NCBI RefSeq assembly: GCF_003259745.1 | Contig: NZ_QLMC01000001.1 | Span: forward strand, 1,364,001 to 1,428,000 | Source of the DNA: Larkinella arboricola | GTDB taxonomy: Bacteria; Bacteroidota; Bacteroidia; Cytophagales; Spirosomataceae | Reading direction: 5' to 3' | Length of the DNA: 64,000 nt | In this document: piece by piece, positions 40,798 to 48,956 of the stretch | How positions within the stretch are numbered: the first letter of the stretch is position 1 | Layout of the letters: each line of letters opens with the position of its first letter | Notes under the pieces: generated by a model | Told to the model about the DNA's origin: nothing | Seen by the model: the letters and a program-made list of their open reading frames with translations, nothing else | The model's database searches: none | Position numbers and translations under genes: made by a program

Positions 40798-43560
40798 ATG
40801 GACAGATTCTCGTATATAGCTAACTCTGAAGCAGCCTACATCGACGATTTATACCGGGCCTACAAGCAAGATCCCGGGTCAGTGGATGAAAGCTGGCAAA
40901 AATTTTTTGAAGGTTTTGAATTTTCCCAGTCGTATAGTGAAAGTGGTAATGGAACCAACGGCCACACCAACGGGGAAGCAACTACAAAACCCGTTATCGA
41001 CACCAAGCACGCTGAAAAAGAAGTATCAGTAGCCAGTCTGATTAAAGCGTACCGCTCACGGGGGCACCTGTTGGCCAAAACCAACCCCATTCGGAATCGG
41101 AAAGACCGCAATCCGCGGATTGGTCTGGAAGATTATGCGCTGTCGGAAGCCGATCTCGACACGGTATTTGAAGCCGGTAATCTGTTGGGAATCGGGCCGA
41201 GCTCGTTGCGGAAAATCATGGAATCGCTGGAGAAGATCTACGCCGGAACCATCGGTTTCGAGTATATGTACATCCGCGAAATCGACGTGAAGAACTGGCT
41301 GCGCAACAAAATTGAGAAAGAAGCGCTGGTATTCGATCCGACACTGGATGAGAAAAAGCGGATTCTGAAAAAACTGAACGAAGCAACGGTTTTTGAGAAC
41401 TTCCTGCACACAAAATACCTGGGTCAGAAACGGTTTTCACTCGAAGGGGGCGAAACCACCATCCCGGCGCTGGATGCCATCATCAATCACGCCGGAGAAC
41501 TGGGCGTTGAGGAAGTGATGATCGGGATGGCGCACCGCGGTCGTCTGAACGTGCTGGTGAATATCCTCGGCAAGTCGTATGAGGCTATTTTCAGCGGTTT
41601 TGAAGGCAACGTGCCCGACCAGGTTTTTGGCGATGGCGACGTAAAATACCACCTGGGTTATTCGAGTCTAATCGAAACCGCATCGGGCAAGCAGGTCAGT
41701 GTCAAACTGGCGCCGAACCCGTCGCACCTCGAAGCCGTCAACCCGATCATTGAAGGGTTTGTGCGGGCGCAGGCTGATGAAGAATACGCCGGGAACTATG
41801 ATAAAATCCTGCCGATCCTGATTCACGGTGACGCGGCTGTGGCCGGACAGGGGATTGTTTACGAAGTGACGCAGATGGCGAAACTGGCCGGTTACCAAAC
41901 CGGGGGAACGCTCCACTTTGTGATCAACAACCAGATTGGTTTTACGACCGACTTTGAAGACGCCCGTTCGTCAATCTATTGTTCAGACGTTGCCAAGATT
42001 ATCGACGCGCCGGTTTTCCACGTTAACGGGGATGATCCGGAAGCGGTTATTTTCTGCGTAAAGCTGGCCATCGAGTTCCGGGAGAAATTCAACCGGGATG
42101 TCTTTATCGACATGGTTTGCTACCGTCGGTACGGCCATAACGAGTCGGACGAGCCGAAATTTACCCAGCCGACGTTATACAGCACCATTGAAAGACACGC
42201 CAACCCACGGGAGATCTACAACAAAAGTTTGATCGAACGGGGCGAAGTGGATGCCGAACTGGCCACCAAAATGGACGCTGAGTTTAAGAAGGAGTTGCAG
42301 GACCGGCTCGATATGGTGAAGCAGAAAGCCGAAATTCCGTATAAACCGCTGCGGCTCGACCGTGAGTGGGCGGAGTTGCGGGTGAGCAAACCGGAAGACT
42401 TCGACCAGTCGCCCGAAACCGGCGTTTCAATGGACGTGCTCGAAAAAGTCGGCAACGCCCTGGTATCGGTTCCGAGCGGTTTTAAACCGTTGAAGCAGAT
42501 TGAGAAACTGCTGAAAGACCGTCGGCAGATGTTGTTTGAAACGAAGCAGATCAACTGGGGAACGGCAGAATTGCTGGCCTACGGTTCAATTCTGCTGGAA
42601 AATAAAGTGGTTCGTTTGAGCGGGCAGGATGTGCAGCGCGGAACGTTCTCACACCGCCATGCCGTTCTGCATGACTCTGAAACCAACGAATCGTACAACT
42701 CGGTCGACCACATTGAGGGCAGCCAGCAGAAACTCCAGATTTACAATTCCTTGTTGTCGGAATACGGCGTACTCGGTTTTGAGTTTGGTTACTCGATGGC
42801 CAACCCCCACGCGCTGGTTATCTGGGAGGCTCAGTTTGGGGACTTCTCGAACGGGGCGCAGGTGATCATCGACCAATTCGTTTCGTCCTGCGAATCGAAA
42901 TGGGGACTGATGAACGGTCTGGTGATGTTGTTGCCGCACGGCTACGAAGGCCAGGGACCGGAACACTCCAACGCCCGCCCGGAACGGTATCTGCAACTTT
43001 CGGCAGAATACAACATGGTGGTGGCTAACGTAACAACACCGGCCAACTTCTTCCACCTGTTGCGTCGGCAGTTGACCTGGCAGTTCCGCAAACCGCTGGT
43101 GGTGATGTCACCGAAATCGTTACTGCGTCACCCACAAGTAAGTTCTCCGCTGGAAGACCTTACCACGGGTTCTTTCAAGGAAGTTCTGCCTGACCCGTTC
43201 GCAGTAGGCAAGAAAGTAAAACGGATTTTGCTCTGTACGGGTAAAATCTATTACGAACTGCTCGAAAAACAACAGGCCGATAAACGCGACGATGTAGCTA
43301 TCGTTCGGTTGGAGCAGTTACATCCGTTCCCGCAAAAACAACTCGATACCGTTCTGGCCGAATACAGCAAGAGCGCGGAGCTGGTGTGGGTGCAGGAAGA
43401 ACCGTCGAACATGGGAGCCTGGACTTACCTGCTGCGTACTACGGCACCGGAACTGAAATTGCGCGGCATTACGCGGAAAAATAGTGCATCTCCGGCAACG
43501 GGTTATTCCAAAGTTCACAGTCAGGAACAAGCCGACATTATCCGCCGGGCGTTTGAATAA
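40798..43560 (+). CDS. sucA: 2-oxoglutarate dehydrogenase E1 component
   Basis: 920 residues, the usual E1o length. N-terminal E2-binding segment SYIANSEAAYIDDLYRAYKQDP with DESWQKFFEGF. Thiamine diphosphate and active-site features: IGMAHRGRLNVLVNILGKS, LIHGDAAVAGQGIVYE, INNQIGFTTD, VNGDDPEAVIF, VDMVCYRRYGHNESDEP, FSHRHAVL and LLPHGYEGQGPEHSNAR. It decarboxylates 2-oxoglutarate and loads the succinyl group on the E2 lipoyl arm (TCA cycle). First gene of a complete sucA-sucB-lpdA set; 55 bp before sucB. Confidence 0.97.
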   Translation: MDRFSYIANSEAAYIDDLYRAYKQDPGSVDESWQKFFEGFEFSQSYSESGNGTNGHTNGEATTKPVIDTKHAEKEVSVASLIKAYRSRGHLLAKTNPIRNRKDRNPRIGLEDYALSEADLDTVFEAGNLLGIGPSSLRKIMESLEKIYAGTIGFEYMYIREIDVKNWLRNKIEKEALVFDPTLDEKKRILKKLNEATVFENFLHTKYLGQKRFSLEGGETTIPALDAIINHAGELGVEEVMIGMAHRGRLNVLVNILGKSYEAIFSGFEGNVPDQVFGDGDVKYHLGYSSLIETASGKQVSVKLAPNPSHLEAVNPIIEGFVRAQADEEYAGNYDKILPILIHGDAAVAGQGIVYEVTQMAKLAGYQTGGTLHFVINNQIGFTTDFEDARSSIYCSDVAKIIDAPVFHVNGDDPEAVIFCVKLAIEFREKFNRDVFIDMVCYRRYGHNESDEPKFTQPTLYSTIERHANPREIYNKSLIERGEVDAELATKMDAEFKKELQDRLDMVKQKAEIPYKPLRLDREWAELRVSKPEDFDQSPETGVSMDVLEKVGNALVSVPSGFKPLKQIEKLLKDRRQMLFETKQINWGTAELLAYGSILLENKVVRLSGQDVQRGTFSHRHAVLHDSETNESYNSVDHIEGSQQKLQIYNSLLSEYGVLGFEFGYSMANPHALVIWEAQFGDFSNGAQVIIDQFVSSCESKWGLMNGLVMLLPHGYEGQGPEHSNARPERYLQLSAEYNMVVANVTTPANFFHLLRRQLTWQFRKPLVVMSPKSLLRHPQVSSPLEDLTTGSFKEVLPDPFAVGKKVKRILLCTGKIYYELLEKQQADKRDDVAIVRLEQLHPFPQKQLDTVLAEYSKSAELVWVQEEPSNMGAWTYLLRTTAPELKLRGITRKNSASPATGYSKVHSQEQADIIRRAFE

Positions 43561-43615
43561 GGTTTTACAGTTATCATAAACGCACAGATAGCTGACAACT
43601 GAAAACTAAGAGAAA

Positions 43616-45223
43616 ATGGCAATAGAAATGAAAGTACCCCCGGTTGGGGAGTCGATTACGGAAGTAACGGTTGGTGCATGGCATAAGAAAGAGGGCGATA
43701 CGGTTAAAAGAGACGAGGTGCTGTGTGAACTGGAATCAGATAAGGCATCGTTCGAATTTCCGGCCGAAGCCGACGGTGTGTTGCACATTCTGGCGCAGGA
43801 AGGCGATGTATTGCCGATCGGTGCTGTTCTGTGTACCCTCGAACCGGCTGGCGCAGGCAATGAGGAAGCTCCAAAAACAGAAGCGCCCGCTCAGCCCCAG
43901 CCCGCCGAACAACCGGCGGCTCCGCAGCCCGAACCGGCCAAACCGGAACCCGCTTCACAACCGGCTCCGGCTCCTGCCGCGCAAACGGTTGAAATGAAGG
44001 TGCCTCCGGTGGGTGAGTCAATTACCGAAGTAACCATTGCATCCTGGAATAAAAAGGACGGCGACCGGGTGGAAATGGACGAAGTTCTGTGCGAACTGGA
44101 GTCTGATAAAGCTACGTTCGAATTGCCATCTGAAGCAGCCGGAACGCTCCGGATTGTGGCCGAAGCCGGATCAACGCTGGCGATTGGCGCAGTGATCTGC
44201 CGGATTGAAGTTGGCGCGGGCGCGGCCCAACCGGCTTCGCAACCCGCAGCTCCGTCATCACAACCGGCAACCCAGCCGGCAGCCGCTCAATCGACCGAAC
44301 AAGGCTATGCAGCCAATCATCCGTCGCCCGTTGCGGCTAAAATCCTTGCCGAAAAAGGCATCGATCCGAAAGAAGTAAACGGTACCGGGATTGGTGGCCG
44401 GATTACAAAAGATGATGCGGTCAAGGCTGAAAAAGCCGCTGCGGCTCCCCAACCTGCGGCTGCACCGGCTTCGAAACCGGCACCTGCTCCTGCGGCACCT
44501 GCCCCGGTTTCTGGAGACGGTAACCGCGGTCAACGCCGTGAGCGGATGACCTCCCTGCGGAAAACCATCGCCCGGCGGTTGGTGGCCGTGAAAAATGAAA
44601 CGGCTATGCTGACGACCTTCAACGAGGTTGATATGAAGCCGATCATGGACCTGCGGGCCAGGTACAAAGACAAGTTCAAGGACAAATACGCGGTTGGTCT
44701 GGGCTTTATGTCCTTCTTCACGAAGGCGGTTTGCATAGCCCTGAAGGACTTCCCGAACGTGAACGCCATGATCGACGGTGATTCCATTGTTTACAACGAT
44801 TACTGCGATGTGTCCATTGCCGTTTCTACGGAACGGGGGCTGGTCGTACCGGTAATCCGGAACGCCGAAAGCATGGACTTTGCCGCCATCGAGAAGGAAA
44901 TCATTCGTCTGGCCGGTCTGGCGCGGGACAACAAGCTGACCATCGAGCAGATGTCCGGCGGAACGTTCACGATCACCAACGGCGGTATTTTTGGTTCGAT
45001 GCTGTCAACGCCGATTATCAACGCACCCCAGTCGGCCATTCTGGGAATGCACAACATCGTCGAGCGTCCGGTGGTTGTCAACGGCGAAATCGTCATTCGT
45101 CCGATGATGTACGTGGCGCTTTCGTATGATCACCGCATCATTGACGGAAAAGACTCCGTGAGCTTCCTGGTTCGGGTAAAACAATTGCTGGAAGATCCGG
45201 CTCGGATTTTACTGGGCGTTTAA
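43616..45223 (+). CDS. sucB: Dihydrolipoamide succinyltransferase (E2) with two lipoyl domains
   Basis: 535 residues. Two lipoyl domains, residues ~1-78 and ~123-200, each with the lipoylated Lys in [12 protein letters not shown] and [12 protein letters not shown]. Pro/Ala-rich linkers follow both. A peripheral-subunit binding domain ([20 protein letters not shown], then GGRITKDD) precedes the catalytic domain (~300-535) with [25 protein letters not shown] and the active-site [11 protein letters not shown]. It transfers succinyl from E1 to CoA. Many E2o proteins have one lipoyl domain; here there are two. Confidence 0.95.
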   Translation: MAIEMKVPPVGESITEVTVGAWHKKEGDTVKRDEVLCELESDKASFEFPAEADGVLHILAQEGDVLPIGAVLCTLEPAGAGNEEAPKTEAPAQPQPAEQPAAPQPEPAKPEPASQPAPAPAAQTVEMKVPPVGESITEVTIASWNKKDGDRVEMDEVLCELESDKATFELPSEAAGTLRIVAEAGSTLAIGAVICRIEVGAGAAQPASQPAAPSSQPATQPAAAQSTEQGYAANHPSPVAAKILAEKGIDPKEVNGTGIGGRITKDDAVKAEKAAAAPQPAAAPASKPAPAPAAPAPVSGDGNRGQRRERMTSLRKTIARRLVAVKNETAMLTTFNEVDMKPIMDLRARYKDKFKDKYAVGLGFMSFFTKAVCIALKDFPNVNAMIDGDSIVYNDYCDVSIAVSTERGLVVPVIRNAESMDFAAIEKEIIRLAGLARDNKLTIEQMSGGTFTITNGGIFGSMLSTPIINAPQSAILGMHNIVERPVVVNGEIVIRPMMYVALSYDHRIIDGKDSVSFLVRVKQLLEDPARILLGV

Positions 45224-45230
45224 CTTATTG

Positions 45231-45307
45231 GTAGGACGGATTGTAAAACTGTCTTTGCTTCGGGCAACCGTTGTCTGGCGCAGAGATGATTTTAGGGTCC
45301 GTCCTAC
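45231..45307. repeat. 10-bp inverted repeat between sucB and lpdA
   Basis: GTAGGACGGA (45231-45240) and TCCGTCCTAC (45298-45307) are perfect complements with 57 nt between. The segment fills most of the 127-bp gap inside an otherwise tight operon. It may be an intergenic repeat or a processing/attenuation hairpin. Confidence 0.6.
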
Positions 45308-45350
45308 GTTTGTATATAGCTAATTCACTGGCAAAAAGCGTTACAATTTT

Positions 45351-46751
45351 ATGCAATACGACGTTATCGTCATTGGCTCCGGGCCGGGTGGTTATGTGGC
45401 CGCCATTCGCTGCGCTCAACTGGGCATGAAAACGGCCATCGTTGAAAAATACAAAACCTTGGGCGGTACCTGCCTGAACGTCGGCTGTATTCCGTCAAAA
45501 GCCCTGCTCGATTCTTCGGAGCATTTTTACAATGCGGCCCATACGTTCGCTGAACACGGTATCAAACTGGCTGATTTGCAGGTTGATCTGCCCCAGATGA
45601 TTAAACGCAAGGCTGGTGTCGTGGAAGCCAACGTAACCGGTATTTCGTTCCTGATGAAAAAGAACAAGATTACGGTTCATCAGGGATTTGGTTCGTTTGT
45701 TGATGCCAACACCTTGAAAGTGAAGAAGGAGGACGGCAGCGAAGAGCAGATTACAACCAAGAATTTTATCATTGCCACCGGTTCCAAACCGTCGTCGTTT
45801 CCGTCGATGCCGATCGACAAAAAACGCATCATCACCTCGACCGAAGCCCTGACCTTACAGGAAGTGCCCAAGCACCTGATTGTGATTGGAGCGGGAGTCA
45901 TTGGCGCGGAACTGGGGTCGGTTTATGCCCGCATCGGTTCCAAAGTTTCGTTCGTCGAATTTGCTGATTCGATGATTCCGACGATGGACAAGACAATGGG
46001 TAAAGAACTGCAAAAAGCCGTTAAAAAGCTGGGAGCCGAGTTTTATTTCAGCCACAAAGTAACCAGCGTGGAAAACACCGGCGAAGGCGTGGTAGTAAAA
46101 GCCGATAACCCGAAAGGCGAACAGATTACAATCGAAGGGGATTACTGCCTGGTTTCCGTGGGTCGTCGTCCGTACACCGATGGTCTGAATCTGGAAGCCG
46201 CCGGGCTGGCCGTCGATAACCGGGGCCGCATCGAAGTAGACAATCACCTACGGACGAACGTACCGAACATCTACGCCATCGGTGATGTGATTCGGGGGGC
46301 GATGCTGGCGCATAAAGCCGAGGAAGAAGGCGTTTTTGTAGCCGAAACCCTGGCCGGACAGAAGCCGCACGTCAACTACCGACTGATTCCGGGCGTGGTG
46401 TACACCTGGCCGGAAGTAGCCAGCGTGGGCTTCACGGAAGAAGAATTGAAGCAGGAAGGCCGCGCTTATAAAGTCGGTACGTTCCCCTACAAAGCCCTGG
46501 GCCGCGCCCGCGCTTCAATGGACCTGGACGGTCTGGTGAAAGTGCTGGCCGATAAGCAAACCGACGAAATCCTGGGGATGCACATCATCGGGGCGCGGGC
46601 TGCCGATATGATCGCTGAAGGCGTGGTGGCGATGGAATACCGGGCTTCGGCGGAGGATATCGCCCGGATATCGCACGCACACCCGACCTACACGGAAGCC
46701 ATCAAGGAAGCCTGTCTGGCCGCGACCGAGAACCGGGCCATTCATATGTAA
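45351..46751 (+). CDS. lpdA: Dihydrolipoyl dehydrogenase (E3)
   Basis: 466 residues. FAD motif GSGPGGYVAA near residue 10, redox disulfide GGTCLNVGCIPSKALL, NAD motif GAGVIGAELGSVYARIG, second FAD motif YAIGDVIRGAMLAHKAEEEG, and the C-terminal His-Glu pair SHAHPTYTEAIKE. It reoxidises the lipoyl arm of E2 and makes NADH. Its place after sucA-sucB suggests that this copy serves the 2-oxoglutarate complex, though E3 can be shared with other complexes. Confidence 0.96.
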   Translation: MQYDVIVIGSGPGGYVAAIRCAQLGMKTAIVEKYKTLGGTCLNVGCIPSKALLDSSEHFYNAAHTFAEHGIKLADLQVDLPQMIKRKAGVVEANVTGISFLMKKNKITVHQGFGSFVDANTLKVKKEDGSEEQITTKNFIIATGSKPSSFPSMPIDKKRIITSTEALTLQEVPKHLIVIGAGVIGAELGSVYARIGSKVSFVEFADSMIPTMDKTMGKELQKAVKKLGAEFYFSHKVTSVENTGEGVVVKADNPKGEQITIEGDYCLVSVGRRPYTDGLNLEAAGLAVDNRGRIEVDNHLRTNVPNIYAIGDVIRGAMLAHKAEEEGVFVAETLAGQKPHVNYRLIPGVVYTWPEVASVGFTEEELKQEGRAYKVGTFPYKALGRARASMDLDGLVKVLADKQTDEILGMHIIGARAADMIAEGVVAMEYRASAEDIARISHAHPTYTEAIKEACLAATENRAIHM

Positions 46752-46798
46752 GCAATTGCAATTAGCTGATAGCCGATAGGACTTATTTGCTGTTTTTC

Positions 46799-46826
46799 AA
46801 CCCCGCTTTGGAAATAAAGCGGGGTT
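46799..46826 (+). terminator. Rho-independent terminator of lpdA
   Basis: AACCCCGCTTT (46799-46809) pairs with AAAGCGGGGTT (46816-46826), 6-nt loop, followed by TTTCTTTTTT. Confidence 0.9.
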
Positions 46827-46856
46827 TTTCTTTTTTAGTACATACCCCTTCATCCG

Positions 46857-48221
46857 ATGAAAAAACGATTACTACTTGCTTTCAGCCTTTTGGTGACCGG
46901 TGCGCAGGCCCAATCACCCGATTCGGTTACCATCCGGAAAATCTACAATGAAGTCCTGACCAACAGCCCGTCGTACGAGTGGCTGCGGCATCTAACCCAG
47001 CAGATTGGACCACGACTGAGCGGTTCGGAGGGGGCGCAGAAAGCCGTTGACTGGACGAAGCAACTGATGGAGCAGCAAGGGTTCGACCGCGTATTCTTGC
47101 AGGAGGTAATGGTACCGCACTGGGTACGCGGAGCGAAGGAAGTGGCTTACATTCAGAATGGTAAGCAGAAAATTACGGTGCCGATTGCGGCCCTGGGCGG
47201 TTCTGTCGCTACCCCGACGAAGGGAATTGAAGCCCAGGTGATTGAAGTAAAAAGTTTCCAGGAACTGCGGGATTTGGGCGCGGGTAAGGTGAAGGGCAAA
47301 ATCGTCTTTTACAACCGCCCGATGGACCCAACCAAACTGAATACCTTCGAAGCCTACGCCGGAGCCGTCGATCAACGCGGGAACGGTGCTACGGAAGCCG
47401 CCCGACTCGGCGCAGTAGGCACCATTGTTCGGTCTATGACGACGGTGCTGGACGATAATCCGCATACCGGCAGTATGCGCTACGCAACCGGTGTACCGCT
47501 GATTCCGTCGGCTGCCATCAGCACCAACGGAGCCGAACGACTCAGTAAGATGTTGAAAGACAACCCGGGGCTGACGTTTTATTTCAAGCAAAACTGCGAA
47601 ACCCTGCCCGACGCCAAATCCTATAATGTCGTGGGCGAAATTAAAGGCTCCGAAAAGCCGGACGAAATCATCGTTGTAGGAGGGCACCTGGATTCGTGGG
47701 ATATAGGACAAGGTGCTCACGACGACGGCTCGGGCTGTATGCAATCCATTGAGGTGCTGCGGGCGTTGAAAGCACTCGGCATTAAACCCAAACGAACCCT
47801 TCGGGCGGTAATGTTCATGAACGAGGAAAACGGTTTGCGGGGCGGTATTGGCTACGCCGACTACGCCAAAAAGAACAATGAAAACCACATTGCCGCCGTC
47901 GAATCCGACAACGGCGGTTTTACGCCCCGCGGCTTCGGCATTGTCGGGACGCCGGAGCAACGGGCCAAAGCTATCGCCTGGAAGCCGTTACTGGCTCCTT
48001 ACGGTCTGCACGAAATCGGTGCAGGGTCGGGTGGCGCCGATATTGGCCCACTGGCGCAACTGGGCACGGTCTTGTTTGGTTTTAAGCCGGACTCTCAACG
48101 GTATTTTGACTTCCACCACGCGGGTATTGATCGGTTTGAAAGCGTCAACAAGCGGGAGCTGGAGCTGGGCGCGGCCTCGATGGCGGCCCTGGTTTATCTA
48201 CTCGATCAACACGGTTTATAA
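46857..48221 (+). CDS. M28 family secreted aminopeptidase with PA domain
   Basis: 454 residues with a signal peptide (cleaved near GAQAQ). A PA-type insert lies at ~90-260 (LRDLGAGKVKGKIVFYNRPMD). The zinc-binding M28 core is ~265-454: GGHLDSWDIGQGAHDDGSG (His and bridging Asp), FMNEENGLRGG (catalytic Glu and Glu ligand), AVESDNGGF (Asp ligand) and FDFHHAGIDRFE (His ligand). The layout resembles carboxypeptidase Q/aminopeptidase S. It should trim peptides in the periplasm. Confidence 0.93.
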   Translation: MKKRLLLAFSLLVTGAQAQSPDSVTIRKIYNEVLTNSPSYEWLRHLTQQIGPRLSGSEGAQKAVDWTKQLMEQQGFDRVFLQEVMVPHWVRGAKEVAYIQNGKQKITVPIAALGGSVATPTKGIEAQVIEVKSFQELRDLGAGKVKGKIVFYNRPMDPTKLNTFEAYAGAVDQRGNGATEAARLGAVGTIVRSMTTVLDDNPHTGSMRYATGVPLIPSAAISTNGAERLSKMLKDNPGLTFYFKQNCETLPDAKSYNVVGEIKGSEKPDEIIVVGGHLDSWDIGQGAHDDGSGCMQSIEVLRALKALGIKPKRTLRAVMFMNEENGLRGGIGYADYAKKNNENHIAAVESDNGGFTPRGFGIVGTPEQRAKAIAWKPLLAPYGLHEIGAGSGGADIGPLAQLGTVLFGFKPDSQRYFDFHHAGIDRFESVNKRELELGAASMAALVYLLDQHGL

Positions 48222-48230
48222 TTAAAATTG

Positions 48231-48314
48231 TCACACAGAGTTAATCAGAGGTTATCGGGGTTTATCAGAGCGTTCTCTGATTCTCTCGGATGTTCTCTGA
48301 TAAACTCTGTGTAA
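48231..48314. repeat. 84-bp decamer palindrome (4 x 10 + 4 + 4 x 10)
   Basis: Left arm 48231-48270: four 10-bp units ending in CAGAG or CGGGG (TCACACAGAG, TTAATCAGAG, ...). Centre CGTT (48271-48274). Right arm 48275-48314: four inverted units (last two CTCTGATAAA, CTCTGTGTAA). It lies between two convergent genes, 6 bp from the MazG-type stop. Same design as 56346-56429 and as the arms at 26013-26479. Confidence 0.9.
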
Positions 48315-48320
48315 CAACTC

Positions 48321-48647
48321 CTACTTCAGCTTCTCATTATCCCGGTGCCGCGTGGCATCCCGCACGGTTTTCTTCTCCAGATTTTTTTGAAAAGCCGCCG
48401 TTAAATCTACTCCCGTCTGATTGGCCAGGCAGATCAGCACCCACAATACGTCGGCCATCTCGTCGCCCAGATCTTTGCTCTTGTCAGACGCCTTCTCCGA
48501 TTGTTCGCCGTAGCGCCGGGCGATGATCCGGGCCACTTCGCCGACTTCCTCTGTCAGCATCGCCATGTTGGTGAGTTCGTTGAAATAACGGACGCCGATG
48601 GTTTTGATCCATTCATCGACGGTATCCTGCGCTTCGCGTAAGGTCAT
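48321..48647 (-). CDS. MazG-type nucleotide pyrophosphohydrolase
   Basis: 108 residues, short all-alpha NTP pyrophosphatase. Metal-binding motifs EEVGEVARI (ExxE) and LGDEMADVLWVLICLA (ExxD) are both present, spaced as in MazG/iMazG proteins; a C-terminal helix LTAAFQKNLEKKTVRD follows. It hydrolyses (d)NTPs to (d)NMP and pyrophosphate, a house-cleaning role; the preferred substrate is unknown. Its stop codon lies next to the decamer palindrome. Confidence 0.92.
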   Translation of the reverse strand: MTLREAQDTVDEWIKTIGVRYFNELTNMAMLTEEVGEVARIIARRYGEQSEKASDKSKDLGDEMADVLWVLICLANQTGVDLTAAFQKNLEKKTVRDATRHRDNEKLK

Positions 48648-48956
48648 TTGAAAAGAGCGGTTTGCGGTTTTAGCGTTCTGAACGAACGTTTAGAGGTACA
48701 AAGCTATTTCTTCCGGTTGATTGGTTCGACGCTCAACCGGATTAATCAGTAAATAATGCCAATTTTCACGGAAGCCGGTTAGGTTTGCTCCGCAACGACC
48801 TTTACAGATTAAGCCGCTTTGCTGGCGAACCCGTACGGCCTGCAATTTCTGTTCCGGCTGAACGGTTGACGAGTATGGTTCCGGCCAATCAGCCGCACCA
48901 TTACACGTATCAGTTTAATAAAAACAAAATCACCTTGTGCTAACCCAATTAAATCA
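48648..48956. other. 309-bp upstream region of the second SusC/SusD operon
   Basis: No gene is visible. It contains an 8-bp inverted repeat CCGGTTGA (48713-48720)/TCAACCGG (48733-48740) and an AT-rich stretch just before the susC ATG (48915-48950). The promoter should be here, but I cannot point to a convincing -7/-33 pair. Confidence 0.4.

Noticed and set aside
48231-48314. CRISPR array
   Set aside because: The units are 10 bp, contiguous and inverted halfway; there are no spacers and no cas genes.
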